From Symbiodinium natans (lineage: Eukaryota; Sar; Dinophyceae; Suessiales; Symbiodiniaceae), in contig CAJNDS010002150.1 of assembly GCA_905221605.1 (NCBI GenBank), positions 1 through 27,500 on the forward strand: a DNA stretch of 27,500 nt. Reading direction: 5' to 3'. The translations under genes and the position numbers were made by a program. Below the pieces are notes generated by a model. The model ran no database searches and had not been told where the DNA came from. It saw only the letters and a program-made list of their open reading frames with translations. Positions 15,909 through 24,745 of the stretch are shown here, in pieces (position 1 is the stretch's first letter; every line of letters begins with the position of its first letter).

Positions 15909-15986
15909 CTGCTCCTTCGGTGCGGCGGGAGCCGGCTGGCCAGGGAAAGCCAAGGGCGGCGGGGCCCCGGGCTGGTCGGGGAATGC
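15909..15986 (-). CDS. Exon, Pro/Ala-rich
   Basis: Acceptor TAAACCCCAG|GCA formed by telomere-type repeat; 26 codons AFPDQPGAPPPLAFPGQPAP then AAPKEQ; GC donor GAGCAG|GCC. The internal periodicity (AFP.QP.AP) supports coding. A + frame here (RPACSFGAAGAGWPG) is the alternative. Confidence 0.48.
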
Positions 15987-15988
15987 CT

Positions 15989-16007
15989 GGGGTTTAGGGT
16001 TTAGGGT

Positions 16008-16060
<53 letters not shown>

Positions 16061-16067
16061 GGTTTAG
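15989..16067 (+). repeat. GGGTTGA variant array
   Basis: Two TTTAGGG units are followed by about nine GGGTTGA units in a row, the same variant block as at 13750-13795. Confidence 0.94.
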
Positions 16068-16134
16068 GTCAGATTGAAGGAGTTCAGAGTTTACTGTAAT
16101 TGGAGCCTGAGGAGGGCTTGAAGATATTCAGGGT

Positions 16135-17224
16135 TTAGAATTTAAGGATGTTGTTTGTTTTTGTTTCGTAGGGGGGGGGGATGGTGAAGGGCTTGGGAAT
16201 TTGAGTCTGCGGTCTGAAGGCTATCGTTGCTGCCAAGAACTTCCGCCAACCCTCACTGGGGCGAAGGACCTCTGACCAGCTGACTACGCCACGCCTTACT
16301 TGCAGACAGGGAGGGCGGGGGCAGGGCTGCCAGAGGTTTGGGGTTTAGGGTTTAGGGTTTAGGGTTTAGGGTTTAGGAATTGGTTCATCTTGCTTCTAGC
16401 ACCAGGGACAGTTTGGATATCTCCCTGTGTACGCTTCTGCAGCATCTGAGGGCGGATTGTTTCGAACCGGGTGTTTAAGGGAAATGGTGTGGAGATCTCG
16501 GGGTAGACCTCTGATCGCAGAAAAAATTGCACATGCAATCTTTGCTGGTGCACTTACAATCTTCGCTGGTGCACTACACAATGGAGGCGGCCGTTGGCAA
16601 ACATTGTAAACTCGTTCGACCTGCCCAGTGCACAAGGGCACTACGGTCGGTTGATGTGATAGGTGCCCTGCACCCTACACCCGAAACCATAAATCTTAAA
16701 CCTTAAACACCTATAGATCTGTCCTAGACTCCAGCCAAAAGGTCCTGAATCCGACGCTTGAACTAGCTGTCGAGAACCTGAACTCTGAAATGAAACCTAT
16801 GGTGACGGGAATTGCCCCTTCCTGAAAACCTTACTACACCAGAAGGATCCTAGGAAGAAACATGATGGAGCCTCTCCGCTCTTCGAGGATGATGGGTCGG
16901 CTGAGGCGCGAAACGGCTACGTCGTCACTTCTCTATATCCTTGGTCCCTTTTTGGAGTTACATTTGCAAGGTGGCCCCTAATTAATAGTTAGGGCACCCA
17001 AAAAGGGACAAGAATTTAGAGAACTGACGGTACTGGACCTGGGCTGCAGCCTTGGGTGCCGCGCAAGGGGCTGCCCTAAACCCTAAACCCTAAACCCTAA
17101 ACCCTAAACCCCAAACCCTAAACCCTAAACCCTAAGAAACTCCCTATGCGAACGGACCTTGGACCTCCGGGTCGCTGGCCAGATCCGCAGGTCGCAGATG
17201 GCGCCCTCGAAGTTCTCGTCCTTG
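16135..17224 (-). CDS. Hypothetical protein with laminin-G-like motif, 3' end
   Basis: Exons 17224-17165, 17070-17034, 16916-16872, 16784-16711, 16510-16433 and 16279-16135 (stop TAA). Phases agree throughout; donors are GT except one GC (after 16872). The first exon reads KDENFEGAICDLRIWPATR; G-x-I-x-D-L-R-I-W is the hallmark strand of LamG/concanavalin-like jelly rolls (family knowledge), so a carbohydrate- or protein-binding domain may be split over upstream exons. Then come a Ser-rich linker (PFRASADPSSSKSGE), SSGSRQLVQASDSGPFGWSL, GLPRDLHTISLKHPVRNNPP and the terminal WSEVLRPSEGWRKFLAATIA...TIPPPYETKTNNILKF. The terminal exon is exactly 48 codons after one leading base and has no ATG. 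The start lies beyond 17224. Confidence 0.58.
16338..16377 (+). repeat. TTTAGGG array
   Basis: Five to six units inside the intron 16432-16280 of the laminin-G-like model. Confidence 0.94.
16917..17033 (-). mobile_element. Introner-like intron with TIR, 117 nt
   Basis: In minus sense it begins GTACCGTCAGTTCTCTAAA. It contains the inverted pair GTCCCTTTTTGG/CCAAAAAGGGAC about 55 bp apart and the block AATTAGGGGCCACCTT, which is the inverse of the AAGG..CCCCTAATT block in the 86-nt introns. Confidence 0.58.
17074..17135 (-). repeat. CCCTAAA array
   Basis: About nine units inside the intron 17164-17071. Confidence 0.95.
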
Positions 17225-17340
17225 CTTGGGGAGCTCTTGGGGGGGGGGGGTGAACTTGGGGGAGTTTTGGGGTTTTGGGGGGGAGTTCTTGGGGGGTGAA
17301 CTTGGGGGAGAAATTCGGGTTTTGGGGAAATTCAGGGTTC
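17225..17340. repeat. G-rich tract with GTGAACTTGGGGGAG duplication
   Basis: The block GAGTTCTTGGGGGG/GTGAACTTGGGGGAG occurs twice (about 17229-17259 and 17281-17311). G-rich, probably intronic. Confidence 0.7.
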
Positions 17341-17344
17341 GAAG

Positions 17345-17402
17345 GGAGCTTGGGCTTTTGCCGGAACCTGATGAGGTGTGGGTGGGTGCCTGGCTCCTTG
17401 GC
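17345..17402 (-). CDS. Candidate exon
   Basis: Acceptor GTCGAGCTTGAG|GCC; it reads AKEPGTHPHLIRFRQKPKLP. The left boundary is unclear. A + frame (ELGLLPEPDEVWVGAWLLGL) competes. Confidence 0.33.
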
Positions 17403-17521
17403 CTCAAGCTCGACAGCTCTTAGACTTCAAACAGGAACACTTCCCTGCTGGGATGTTCATAAACCCTAGACCTTAACATAGGGGACCCACAAAGCACCCG
17501 AATTTTGTTAACTTAGACTAC

Positions 17522-17636
17522 CCCTTGTTTTGCAGTTGATCTTCTCAACCTGAATCATGGACCCTTCTCTCGTGTCTTCTCGTGTCTCTGGCAGCATCTT
17601 CCCTATAGCTTCCAGCTGAGAGTACAGCACAGCCCA
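17522..17636 (-). CDS. Candidate 38-codon exon
   Basis: Strong acceptor GTCCTCTTTTGAAG|TGG. Frame 1 reads WAVLYSQLEAIGKMLPETRE then DTREGSMIQVEKINCK (amphipathic). Frame 3 (GCAVLSAGSYREDAARDTRR) fits the phase of the upstream exon 17704-17748, so the frame is open. An internal GT donor (CAG|GTTGAG) is possible. Confidence 0.45.
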
Positions 17637-17703
17637 CTTCAAAAGAGGACCCCTTGGATGTTCATCCAACCCAAAAAAGACCCTAAAACCCCCCTCCACT
17701 TAC

Positions 17704-17748
17704 GCAGGAGCCCCTGGGCTTCCCACGCCAGCGGAGTTGGACCCACCT
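17704..17748 (-). CDS. Exon with consensus GTAAGT donor
   Basis: Acceptor GGTTCCTGAG|AG; it reads VGPTPLAWEAQGLL, with donor CTCCTGC|GTAAGTGG. The consensus donor fixes the strand as minus. A + frame of 33 codons (EPLGFPRQRSWTHL...) over the same bases is therefore judged a shadow. Confidence 0.52.
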
Positions 17749-17749
17749 C

Positions 17750-18060
17750 TCAGGAACCCGTCTTGAACCCGAGACAAAGCCCCCCGGAGCTCTCTCCAGG
17801 GGTCACTGACCCCTAGGCCGAAATATGCCTGTCAGCGCAAGCTTTGTTGTTGGACTTAGGGGAATTTCAAGCGTTCAATGGGCTGCAGGCAAACTCCCCT
17901 AGAAAATGATCTCCCCCCACCCCTTCTTGGCCCATGTCTGCCAAGAGCTCTGCACACGGAAGTTATGTACCCTGAGACCATGGACCCTAAGCCCTTCAAA
18001 CTCTAAACCCCAGAAGCCTACAAAGGCGGTCTAGGGTCTCTGGCTGAAGTCTTGGCCACC
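17750..18060. other. No confident gene
   Basis: Mixed unique sequence with short frames on both strands (+: ALHTEVMYPETMDPKPFKL near 17952). Nothing with two good boundaries on minus was found. Confidence 0.35.
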
Positions 18061-18116
18061 CTGAACCCTAAACCCTAAACCCTAAACCCTAAACCCTGAA
18101 CCCGAAACCCTAAACT
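18061..18116 (-). repeat. CCCTAAA array
   Basis: About seven to eight units. Confidence 0.95.
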
Positions 18117-18139
18117 TTCTCCCCCAAGATCAACCCCAC

Positions 18140-18188
18140 CTATCAGAAGCTTCCGCCGCTCCAGGGCCCGCGGGGCAAAGCCCTGCGG
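18140..18188 (-). CDS. Candidate 16-codon exon
   Basis: Acceptor AGGTGTGCAG|CCG, donor CTGATAG|GTGGGG; it reads PQGFAPRALERRKLLI. A + frame (INPTYQKLPPLQGPRGKALR) between array-derived sites is the alternative. CCCTAAA on the left, TTTAGGG on the right. Confidence 0.42.
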
Positions 18189-18199
18189 CTGCACACCTC

Positions 18200-18515
18200 T
18201 GGGGTTTAGGGTTTCGGGGTTTAGGGTTTCGGGTTTAGGGTTTAGGGTTTAGGGGAGCTCCCTGGTTCTTCGCATGACCTGAAGGAATGAGGTACCCTTT
18301 TTACTCCCTGAAAGGGCATAAATAGGGCTTTAGGGGTTCTAGGGTTCAGGGTTTGAGGGTTTGAGGGTTTGAGGGTTTGAGGGTTTGAGGGTTTGAGGGT
18401 TTGAGGGTTTGAGGGTTTCAGGGTTTCAGGGTTTCAGGGTTTCAGGGTTTGAGGGTTTGAGGGTTTGAGGGTTTGAGGGTTTGAGGGCTTGAGGGCTTGA
18501 GGGCTTGAGGGTTTG
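18200..18515 (+). repeat. TTTAGGG array then (GGGTTTGA)n / (GGGTTTCA)n
   Basis: 18200-18254 is normal heptamer. From 18345 an 8-bp variant GGGTTTGA is repeated about 8 times, then GGGTTTCA 4, then GGGTTTGA again, then GGGCTTGA, in block-wise fashion. Confidence 0.95.
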
Positions 18516-18531
18516 GGCTCGAAGGTACCAC

Positions 18532-18562
18532 CCACTGGCTTCGTTTCTTCGCGGGGCAGGAG
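18532..18562 (-). CDS. Weak candidate exon
   Basis: Acceptor TGCTCCAAACCCAG|CT preceded by an AT-rich tract; it reads PAPRRNEAS, with donor AGTGG|GTGGTA. Confidence 0.3.
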
Positions 18563-18790
18563 CTGGGTTTGGAGCAACATTTATGGCTTTTGTAAGGATT
18601 GTACAGGGATTAAAGGCAATAAATATTCAGATTATGTACAAACCTACCCCCTTTCAAGACCTGTCTGGGACCAGAGGTGCCCCAGAATGGGGAACTGTCA
18701 CCATGGAGACCTACACCCGACCGTCGTATCGGGGACCTAAACCCTCAACACGAATTAAACCCTAAACACCCTAAACATCCCTAAACCGCA
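18563..18790. other. AT-richer segment, no confident gene
   Basis: Two + frames are open (SNIYGFCKDCTGIKGNKYSD...; GATFMAFVRIVQGLK...). The minus strand gives no clear exon. It may be the intron preceding 18562. Short CCCTAAA traces at 18740-18787. Confidence 0.35.
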
Positions 18791-18953
18791 TTGCGATTTC
18801 AAGGGGAGCAAACGGATGGCAACCGTTGTTCTCGAGCTGCGACAAAGGATGCAGCCGCAGGAAGTACCATTGCGAAGCAGAGTGATACGCCGGCGTTTAG
18901 TCAAGCTTATATACCTCGAACGAACTCCAAGTCATGGCATGCGCCTTGCGGAA

Positions 18954-19092
18954 TTACAGAGCGCTGCACTGCCACCGGGCGCTCTCCAAAGCTTCGCTAT
19001 AGCCCTGGTATCTAGCAGCCTCCGCGCGATGATACAAACCCCGACAGCAACATGTCTGTCTCAGGCCTAGCTGATCACCGTCACGCAGCATC
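18954..19092 (-). CDS. Candidate terminal exon, Cys-rich
   Basis: Strong acceptor CTCTGCCTTCCCATGCAG|G followed by an open frame to TAA at 18954: MLRDGDQLGLRQTCCCRGLY then HRAEAARYQGYSEALESARW. An 84-codon + frame starting at 18816 overlaps and is the competing call. No family is recognised. Confidence 0.4.
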
Positions 19093-19258
19093 CTGCATGG
19101 GAAGGCAGAGGGCTGCTTGCCAAGCTTGTCTAAGAGGATGGGGGGGGTCTGCACAGGGCTGCGGATGTGTGACTTCGAGAACTCATGGTGAGGCACAGTT
19201 CAAGATCATTGAGCAGGGACAACCTCTACACATCATGAGACAGTGACGCGAAACGCAG

Positions 19259-19290
19259 AGCATCACGCAGCATCACGCAGCATCACGCAT
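19259..19290. repeat. CATCACGCAG decamer, three tandem copies
   Basis: GCATCACGCA occurs three times in tandem; single copies also occur at about 19437 and (diverged) 19080. Confidence 0.85.
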
Positions 19291-19368
19291 TGAACTGAAA
19301 ACTCTTTGAGGCCTCGTGTGCCCAGTCTCACTGATGCTGAGGAGGTAGGAGTGCGTCTCGCCTGCAGT

Positions 19369-19779
19369 CTAGAGCAGCTTCGCATCTTGGTAGTTTAGGA
19401 ATTTCGGTTTGAGAGGCCCTCCATCCCCCAGTGGCAGCATCACGCAGACGGAGCCACGACAACTGAGGGGATTCTTTGCGCTGGAATCTGACCAGCAGCC
19501 TGCTGCCGCAAAGTCACCAGCATAACTAGCAGCTGCCAGAGAGGCCGCAGTCTGCGGCGAACTGAAGTCTCCTCTAAGTTTAAGTTTCTGGGGCTGGCAC
19601 CAAGTTCGAGTACGCCTGGCATCATCAGCCTTCTCAAGAATTGCAAGTCCGAGTTCGGAATCACGCGTGAAGCTGAGGCGTACCAGTGCAACATCCGTGG
19701 TCAAAAGCAGAAGGAGGACAAAGGCATCGACGGAACTTCTGCGAGTAAGCTCCACTGCAAGACTTCTGCACGCTTGCAA
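19369..19779 (-). CDS. Hypothetical open frame, 136 codons
   Basis: The longest non-repeat open frame in the window. It reads from about VELTRRSSVDAFVLLLLL through LAILEKADDARRTRTWCQPQ to PLKPKFLNYQDAKLL and a stop at 19369. The hydrophobic run FVLLLLLTTDVALV could be a membrane segment or signal-like stretch. AGTCTTGCAG|TGGAG near the 5' end is a possible acceptor, so the printed start is doubtful. A second minus frame of 84 codons overlaps. No family is recognised. Confidence 0.4.
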   Translation of the reverse strand: MQACRSLAVELTRRSSVDAFVLLLLLTTDVALVRLSFTRDSELGLAILEKADDARRTRTWCQPQKLKLRGDFSSPQTAASLAAASYAGDFAAAGCWSDSSAKNPLSCRGSVCVMLPLGDGGPLKPKFLNYQDAKLL

Positions 19780-19934
19780 CCAATTTCTACTTCACTACTT
19801 CTGCCAATTAACTTTTTATATGAGCCGGATGCGATGGCCCCCGTTTCAGCCAGCAAGTCTATGAAGATGCCGAGATCTTGGTTGATAACACGATTGAGGC
19901 CATAGCAATCCTGAGAGCACAGCAGCCAAAATTA

Positions 19935-20090
19935 TATATTCATGTATACAGATGGATAGATAGACATACATATATATAGGTGTATATCATATATATATAT
20001 ATATACATATGTAAATATATATATATATATATATATATGTATGCATATATGTATATATACATGATATGTATATGCATACATATATATCCG
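19935..20090. repeat. AT-rich microsatellites (TA)n, (ATAC)n
   Basis: TATATA runs with ATGCATAC and ACATGATATG islands. Confidence 0.96.
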
Positions 20091-20179
20091 CCGACCCCCT
20101 TTGTCGGCGTCAAGAAGCTGGACTCGTACCTTGCCCGCTGGACCCGCTAGTGGCCTTCCCCATGGACCCGCGCGGCTTG

Positions 20180-21560
20180 CTTCCTACGTGGATGGACCCG
20201 TGCGTATTGTAACCCACCTCCATACGCCGCGCGTTTTGTGACCCATTTCCCAACCCCGCCCCCCAACCCCCCCCCCTCCCTCCCCTCCACCTGAGCCAGA
20301 AAAAACAACCAATTAACCACGCGTTTTGGGACCCGTTTCCCTACCCCCCCCCCCCCCCCCCAGCCGCCCTTTCCGGAGGTCAAACGGGTGAACCACGCGT
20401 TTTGGGAGCCGTTTCCCACCCCCCCGCCACACCAGCCGCCCCCCCCCCCAACCCCCCCCCCCCCCCAACCCCCCCCCCCCCCCATCTGCCCCTCTCCTCT
20501 TCACCCGAACCAAAAACAATAAGGCGGATGTCGGAGCTGTTTCCTACCCCCCCCCCCCCCCCAAGCCGCACCCCCCCTCCCTCCCCTCCCCCGAGCTAAA
20601 GATTGGTGTTTTCAAAGGCGGTCAGTGGGTGTTCCCCCCGACCCCCCCCCCCCCCCAGCCCCCCCCCCCCCCCCCCGCCCCCCACCCAGCCCCCTCCCCT
20701 CCCCCCTCCCCCCATGGGAGCTGAGCCAGAAAAAACAACCAATTTTTGTTTTGGAACGGTTACACGCGTTTTGGGAGCCGTTTCCCTACCCCCCCCCCCC
20801 CCAGGCCGCCCCTCCCCCCCCCCCCCCCAACCGCCGCCCCCCCCCCCCCCCCCTCCCTCCCTTTCACCGAGCCAGAAAAAACAACCAAATCGGCCAACCC
20901 CCCCCACTCCCTCCCTGAAACCCCCCACAGCCGCCCTCCGCCCCTCCCCCCCCCCTCCCTCAGAAAAAAACAACCATTCGTGTTGAAGGCGGCCAAGCCA
21001 CGCGGTTTGGGAGCCGTTTCCCTAGCCCCCCCCCACGGAGCGGTTTTCCCTACCCCCCCCCCCCAGCCCCCCCTCCCCCCACCCCGCCCCCCCCCCCGTT
21101 CCCTCCCCTCCACCCGACAGAAAAACCCTCCAGCAGCCCAATTGGGGCGGTTTCCCTACCCCCCCCCCCCCACCCAGCCGCCCCTCCCCCCTCAACCCGC
21201 CCCCCCCTCTACCCGAGCCAGAAAAAAAGAAATAATTTGTGTTTCTGGGAACACGCGTTTTGGGAGCCGTTTCCCCACCCCCCCCCCCCCAGCCGCCCCT
21301 CCCCCCCCCCCCACCCGCCCCCCCCCCTCCCTCCCCTCCACCCGAGCCCACAATTTAGGCGGGGGACCACTGCCTTTTGGGAGCGGTTCGCCCCCGCAGC
21401 CGCCCCTCCCCCCCCCCTCCCTCCCCTCCACCCGAGCCAGAAAAAACAACTAATTTGGTGTTTTGGAAGGTGGCCAAGCGGGTGGAACCACGCGTTTTGG
21501 GAGCGGTTTCCCTCCCCCCCCCCCCGGCAAAGCCACCCCTCCCCCCTCAACCCGCCCCCC
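20180..21560. repeat. Poly-C-rich minisatellite, ~70-150-bp units
   Basis: About a dozen variable copies of a unit built from GCCAGAAAAAACAACC, CCACGCGTTTTGGGAGCCGTTTCCCTA, a long C-run and CCCTCCCCTCCACC. The unit length varies mainly through the C-runs. The 235-codon proline-rich + frame and the glycine-rich minus frames are artefacts. It lies just downstream (minus sense) of the donor at 21587, so it is probably intronic. Confidence 0.92.
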
Positions 21561-21586
21561 ACCCCCCTCAAGCCCGCGGCACTTAC

Positions 21587-21835
21587 CTCGGGGGTCGGCG
21601 GCAGCGGCGTCAGCCTTTAAATCGGGCAGCGCGAGGTCCCCAAAGGACCGAGCAAATGCGGACCTTTTAGCCCGGGTGGTCCCGGGAATAGCCTTGCTGG
21701 CCTCTGGCCTTCTGCGAAGCAGAATTAGGCCGGACGCCAGTGCCGCCGACCCCCGCGTGCCGCCGGTGAACGGTTTTTTTTTCGTGGTTTTTTGCGTCGC
21801 CACGGAGGCCCCCAGAGGGCGCGCATCATGAGCAT
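21587..21835 (-). CDS. Exon with perfect GTAAGT donor
   Basis: The minus frame includes TQKTTKKKPFTGGTRGSAAL, RSAFARSFGDLALPDLKADA and AAADPR, ending CCCCGAG|GTAAGTGCC, the best splice donor in the window. The upstream limit is not defined; the frame is open to about 22034 and 21835 is a rough bound. Basic N-terminal part, no family recognised. The donor fixes the strand, and the intron behind it holds the poly-C minisatellite. Confidence 0.52.
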
Positions 21836-21925
21836 CAGCGGGTCCAGCCCGGGACCCCCAGGCGCGCATCAGGAGCATCAGCGGCTCCCGGGGCGGGACC
21901 GCGGGGGGCATCAGGAGCATGATGC
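21820..21925. repeat. Three copies of GCGCATCAKGAGCATCAGCGG
   Basis: Related blocks begin near 21824, 21862 and 21908, separated by GC-rich spacers. Confidence 0.7.
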
Positions 21926-21976
21926 CCCCCAAAGGGCGGGCATAAGCGACGTGTCTAAGCCCGGGGCTAGGAAAAA

Positions 21977-22133
21977 GGGAGTTTAGGGGCCTTATAAAGT
22001 GCTTAGAAACGTTAAGGGAGTCTCGGAGCCTCAAACGCTTAGAGATTTGAAGGGAGTTTAGGGGCCTGAAAATGCTTAGAAACTTAACGCTTAGAATTTT
22101 TAAGGGAGTTTAGGGGCCTCAACATGCTTAGAA
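21977..22133 (+). repeat. Four imperfect tandem units AAGGGAGTTTAGGGGCCT..GCTTAGAAAC
   Basis: Units of about 36-52 bp, each with AAGGGAGT and GCTTAGA; three carry TTTAGGGG. Confidence 0.85.
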
Positions 22134-22185
22134 ACTGCTCGCCCCGGGCTTCTGCGTGCGCTGCCCGCCCATGGGCGCAGCCCCT

Positions 22186-22186
22186 T

Positions 22187-22237
<51 letters not shown>
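22186..22237. repeat. (TA)n microsatellite
   Basis: About 25 TA units. Confidence 0.97.
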
Positions 22238-22239
<2 letters not shown>

Positions 22240-22388
22240 TAATATAAACATATGTAGTAGAATAGTTCAAAATATTGATACGAATACGAGCAACAAGGAT
22301 GATAATAATGTGGTACATAAGAATACGTATAACGTATACCCTACCATAGCAACACACATATGTATGATCCTGTGGTCCAGATAATGTA
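22238..22388. other. AT-rich spacer
   Basis: Unique AT-rich sequence between the TA repeat and a TTTAGGG array. No gene seen. Confidence 0.55.
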
Positions 22389-22452
22389 ATTTAGGGTTTC
22401 GGGTTTAGGGTTTAGGGTTTAGGGTTTGGATTTGGGGTTTAGGGTTTAGGGC
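22389..22452 (+). repeat. TTTAGGG array
   Basis: About nine units, 31 bp beyond the stop of the model ending at 22483, so it would lie in the 3' flank of that gene. Confidence 0.94.
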
Positions 22453-22482
22453 CGAGGGAGCCGAAGCTGCTAATTCAAGGCT

Positions 22483-24174
22483 CTATTTCAATATCGATGA
22501 TAGAAACTCGCACTCGCAGTCATGGGGGGGGGGGACAAGAGATTCCTCATCATTGCGGTGTAGGTCCCTAAGATATGTCAACCCCTTTTTGCCGATTGCC
22601 TCTTCTTCGAAGGGCCCCGGTACACCTCCACCAGAAGCGTCCTGACCAATATCTTTGGGATCCGGTATGAAATCTTACGTGTCTGTTGTCTTGAATGCAA
22701 CTTCCAACTCTTTCTCCACAACAATTGTAATCTATCTCAAAGCCACAGATCCTAAGAATTCGGGGTCCTACATGATTGCTGTTGAGACCCGTGTTCACTA
22801 CATGCCTGCCATTTGGCTCTGTCTTCCACCGACCACCTCCCTTTGCAGGGCCCTCAGTCGCAGTCCAGGGTTTAGGAACCCTCAACCCTAAGCCCCACAA
22901 AGATTGGCCAGAGAAGTCGGCTCCTACCCTTCTCCAAGTTGCCGATCACGATGTTATCCACCTGGGTAGCTTGAGGTAAGGTTGCATGAGCCGTCAATCG
23001 GGATTCGATGGCATTGAAGCGGTCTTCCCTTCTGCATCCCCTAGACCCTAAACCCTAAACCCTACACCCTACACCCTAAACCCTAAACCCTAAAACCTAA
23101 ACCCTAAACCCTAAACCCTAACCCTAAACCCTAACTCTAAACCCTAAACCCTAAACCCTAAATCCGAAACCCTAAACCCTAAACTCTAAACCCTAAACCC
23201 TGAACCCTAAACCCTGAACCCTAAACCCTAAACCCTAAACCCTAAACCCTAAACCCTAAACCCTAAACCCTAAACCCTAAACCCTAAACCCAACGCAAGA
23301 CGGCTCAGGGCTACTCGCACCTGCGACATTTCACACGCAGTCACTGGTCCCACATCCCTCCGCTGGCCACGCGGCACCCACAAACCCTAAACCCTAAACC
23401 GCAAGTTCCCAACTTCTACAGTAAACGGGCTGCGCCCTAAACTCCATCGAAGCCCCAAGCCCCACCTGGGGCCACCCTGCATCTCAAAAAGGCAAGTGTA
23501 AACATGCTACGCATGGGGGAACATCCGCTTTTTTGAATTGCAAAACTCACTTACATACTTGCTCAAGGTCGGGTCGGGAGCCAAGAACAACTCAACCCCT
23601 AAACCCCGTAAACCCTTGAAAGCCCAGAACCCCTCGTCCGGGGACCCATGCTGCGGGACCGTCCCCGAAGTCGAGGATGCGGCTCCTGCGCATGGTTGGG
23701 TCTTAGAATTATTAGCTGCGAAATTTTGGGTTGTGTGTCTGGCCACCTTGCTCCAACTTTGCAGGGTTTTGGCGCTCTTCTTGCATTCTGACCATGATGC
23801 CTATCCGAGTTCGGGGAACGACACCGGCTTCAGGCAAGACAGGGGCTTCCACACCGAACTTCAGGATGCGAATGCCGTCTGAGTTGCGGGTTGTGGTTTC
23901 AATTTTGCGGCATTGTGCACGCGCTTTGGCGAACCAATCAAGAACCCCCACTTTGAACCCGGCACGAAGACCCATGATGATCTGCGAATCTTGACCAGTT
24001 CCGTAAACCGGCCCTGCCTCAACTGGAAGGCATCCCACCTGGCCGTGAAGGCAATGCTGATTGCCTCAGGTGGCACTGGCGGGAGTGGAGGGCAGCGGGG
24101 TTGGGCCGCTGAACACTGCTGTAGCTACATTGAGAGATTTTGAGAGCATCAGCACGACTTGGAGGTCCCTCAGC
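22483..24174 (-). CDS. Multi-exon hypothetical protein, 3' part with stop
   Basis: Exons 24174-24039 (AEGPPSRADALKISQCSYSS...), 23989-23747 (80 codons, SQIIMGLRAGFKVGVLDWFA...RIGIMVRMQEERQNP), 23685-23555 (AASSTSGTVPQHGSPDEGFW...), 23476-23414 (GGPRWGLGLRWSLGRSPFTV), 23362-23321 (RRDVGPVTACEMSQ) and 22961-22928 (VDNIVIGNLEK). All introns are GT-AG, including GTAAGT after 23555 and GTGCGAGT after 23321, and phases agree at each junction. The region 22927-22673 contains at least one more exon (frames PCKGRWSVEDRAKWQACSEH and ITIVVEKELEVAFKTTD), unresolved. The terminal frame ends DASGGGVPGPFEEEAIGKKG ... HDCECEFLSSILK-stop at 22483. No domain is named. Overlapping + frames are judged shadows. 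Confidence 0.6.
23042..23292 (-). repeat. CCCTAAA array, about 35 units
   Basis: The longest C-rich array, with scattered CCCTACA, CCCGAAA and CTCTAAA variants on the left and a perfect right half. It fills most of the intron 23320-22962. Confidence 0.97.
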
Positions 24175-24245
24175 CTGCAATGTCGGGCCTTTCGTCGGGA
24201 ATGCGGGAATGAGATACCCCTATATGCCCCTTGAAGGGATTATCT

Positions 24246-24305
24246 AAGCCCTAAACCCTAAACCCTAAACCCTAAACCCTAAACCCTAAACCCTAAACCC
24301 TAAAC
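24246..24305 (-). repeat. CCCTAAA array
   Basis: Eight to nine perfect units directly abutting the donor of the exon 24306-24358 (AATG|GTTTAGGG in minus sense). Confidence 0.96.
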
Positions 24306-24358
24306 CATTCCTCCAATTCCCTTTCACCCACGGCCGTGAGAAGTTAAAGCCCCAAGCC
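24306..24358 (-). CDS. Exon whose donor is the telomere-type repeat
   Basis: Acceptor ATCGGAGCTCCAG|G; it reads AWGFNFSRPWVKGNWRN and ends AATG|GTTTAGGGTTTAGGG, so the intron begins with the array itself. CCCTAAA on the left, TTTAGGG on the right. A GT donor after RPW would suit the next exon's phase better. Confidence 0.48.
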
Positions 24359-24385
24359 CTGGAGCTCCGATGCCCCGTGTCAAGT

Positions 24386-24535
24386 TAGGGTTTGGGGGTT
24401 TAGGGTTTAGGGTTTAGGGTTTAGGGTTTAGGGTTTAGGGTTTAGGGTTTAGGGTTTAGGGTTTGGGGTTTGGGGTTTGGGGTTTGGGGTTTGGGGGTTT
24501 AGGGTTTTCGGGTTTGTGGTTGGGGGGGTTAGGGG
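24386..24535 (+). repeat. TTTAGGG array with TTTGGGG block
   Basis: About ten perfect units, then six GGGGTTT units in a row, then degenerate copies. Confidence 0.96.
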
Positions 24536-24549
24536 TTGGGGCTGCAAAC

Positions 24550-24615
24550 TCTCGACAGCAGCAGAACCGAGTGCCGGGCTCCTCCCAACTGCTGGGTGAA
24601 GTCGTGGGGGCGTTC
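24550..24615 (-). CDS. Candidate 22-codon exon
   Basis: Acceptor CAGCTACCTGCCAG|GAA; it reads ERPHDFTQQLGGARHSVLLL then SR, with donor TCGAGA|GTTTGC. A + frame with good sites (QQNRVPGSSQLLGEVVGAFL, 24559-24622) competes; minus is chosen by context. Confidence 0.4.
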
Positions 24616-24632
24616 CTGGCAGGTAGCTGAGG

Positions 24633-24745
24633 ACCCTAAACCCTAAAGCCTAAACCCTAAACCCTAAACCCAAAACCCTAAACCCAAAACCCAAAACCCA
24701 AAACCCTAAACCCTAAACCCTACTAACCTAAACCCCCCTAAACCC
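24633..24745 (-). repeat. CCCTAAA / CCCAAAA array
   Basis: About 14 units, including a block of CCCAAAA variants. Confidence 0.95.

Noticed and set aside
16742-16920. + strand exons VLNPTLELAVENLNSEMKPM and KDPRKKHDGASPLFEDDGSA
   Set aside because: They need a 41-nt intron. The minus strand gives strong acceptors (GTTTCATTTCAG) and a phase-consistent chain to a stop.
20147-21571. Long proline-rich (+) and glycine-rich (-) open frames, up to 235 codons
   Set aside because: They follow the poly-C minisatellite, appear in several frames at once and lie in an apparent intron.
22655-22891. + strand 78-codon open frame (SYVSVVLNATSNSFSTTIVI...)
   Set aside because: It overlaps minus exons with better splice sites and the terminal frame ending at 22483.
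23538-24143. + strand open frames of 76-114 codons
   Set aside because: The minus chain here has five GT-AG introns with matching phases, including GTAAGT and GTGCGAGT donors.
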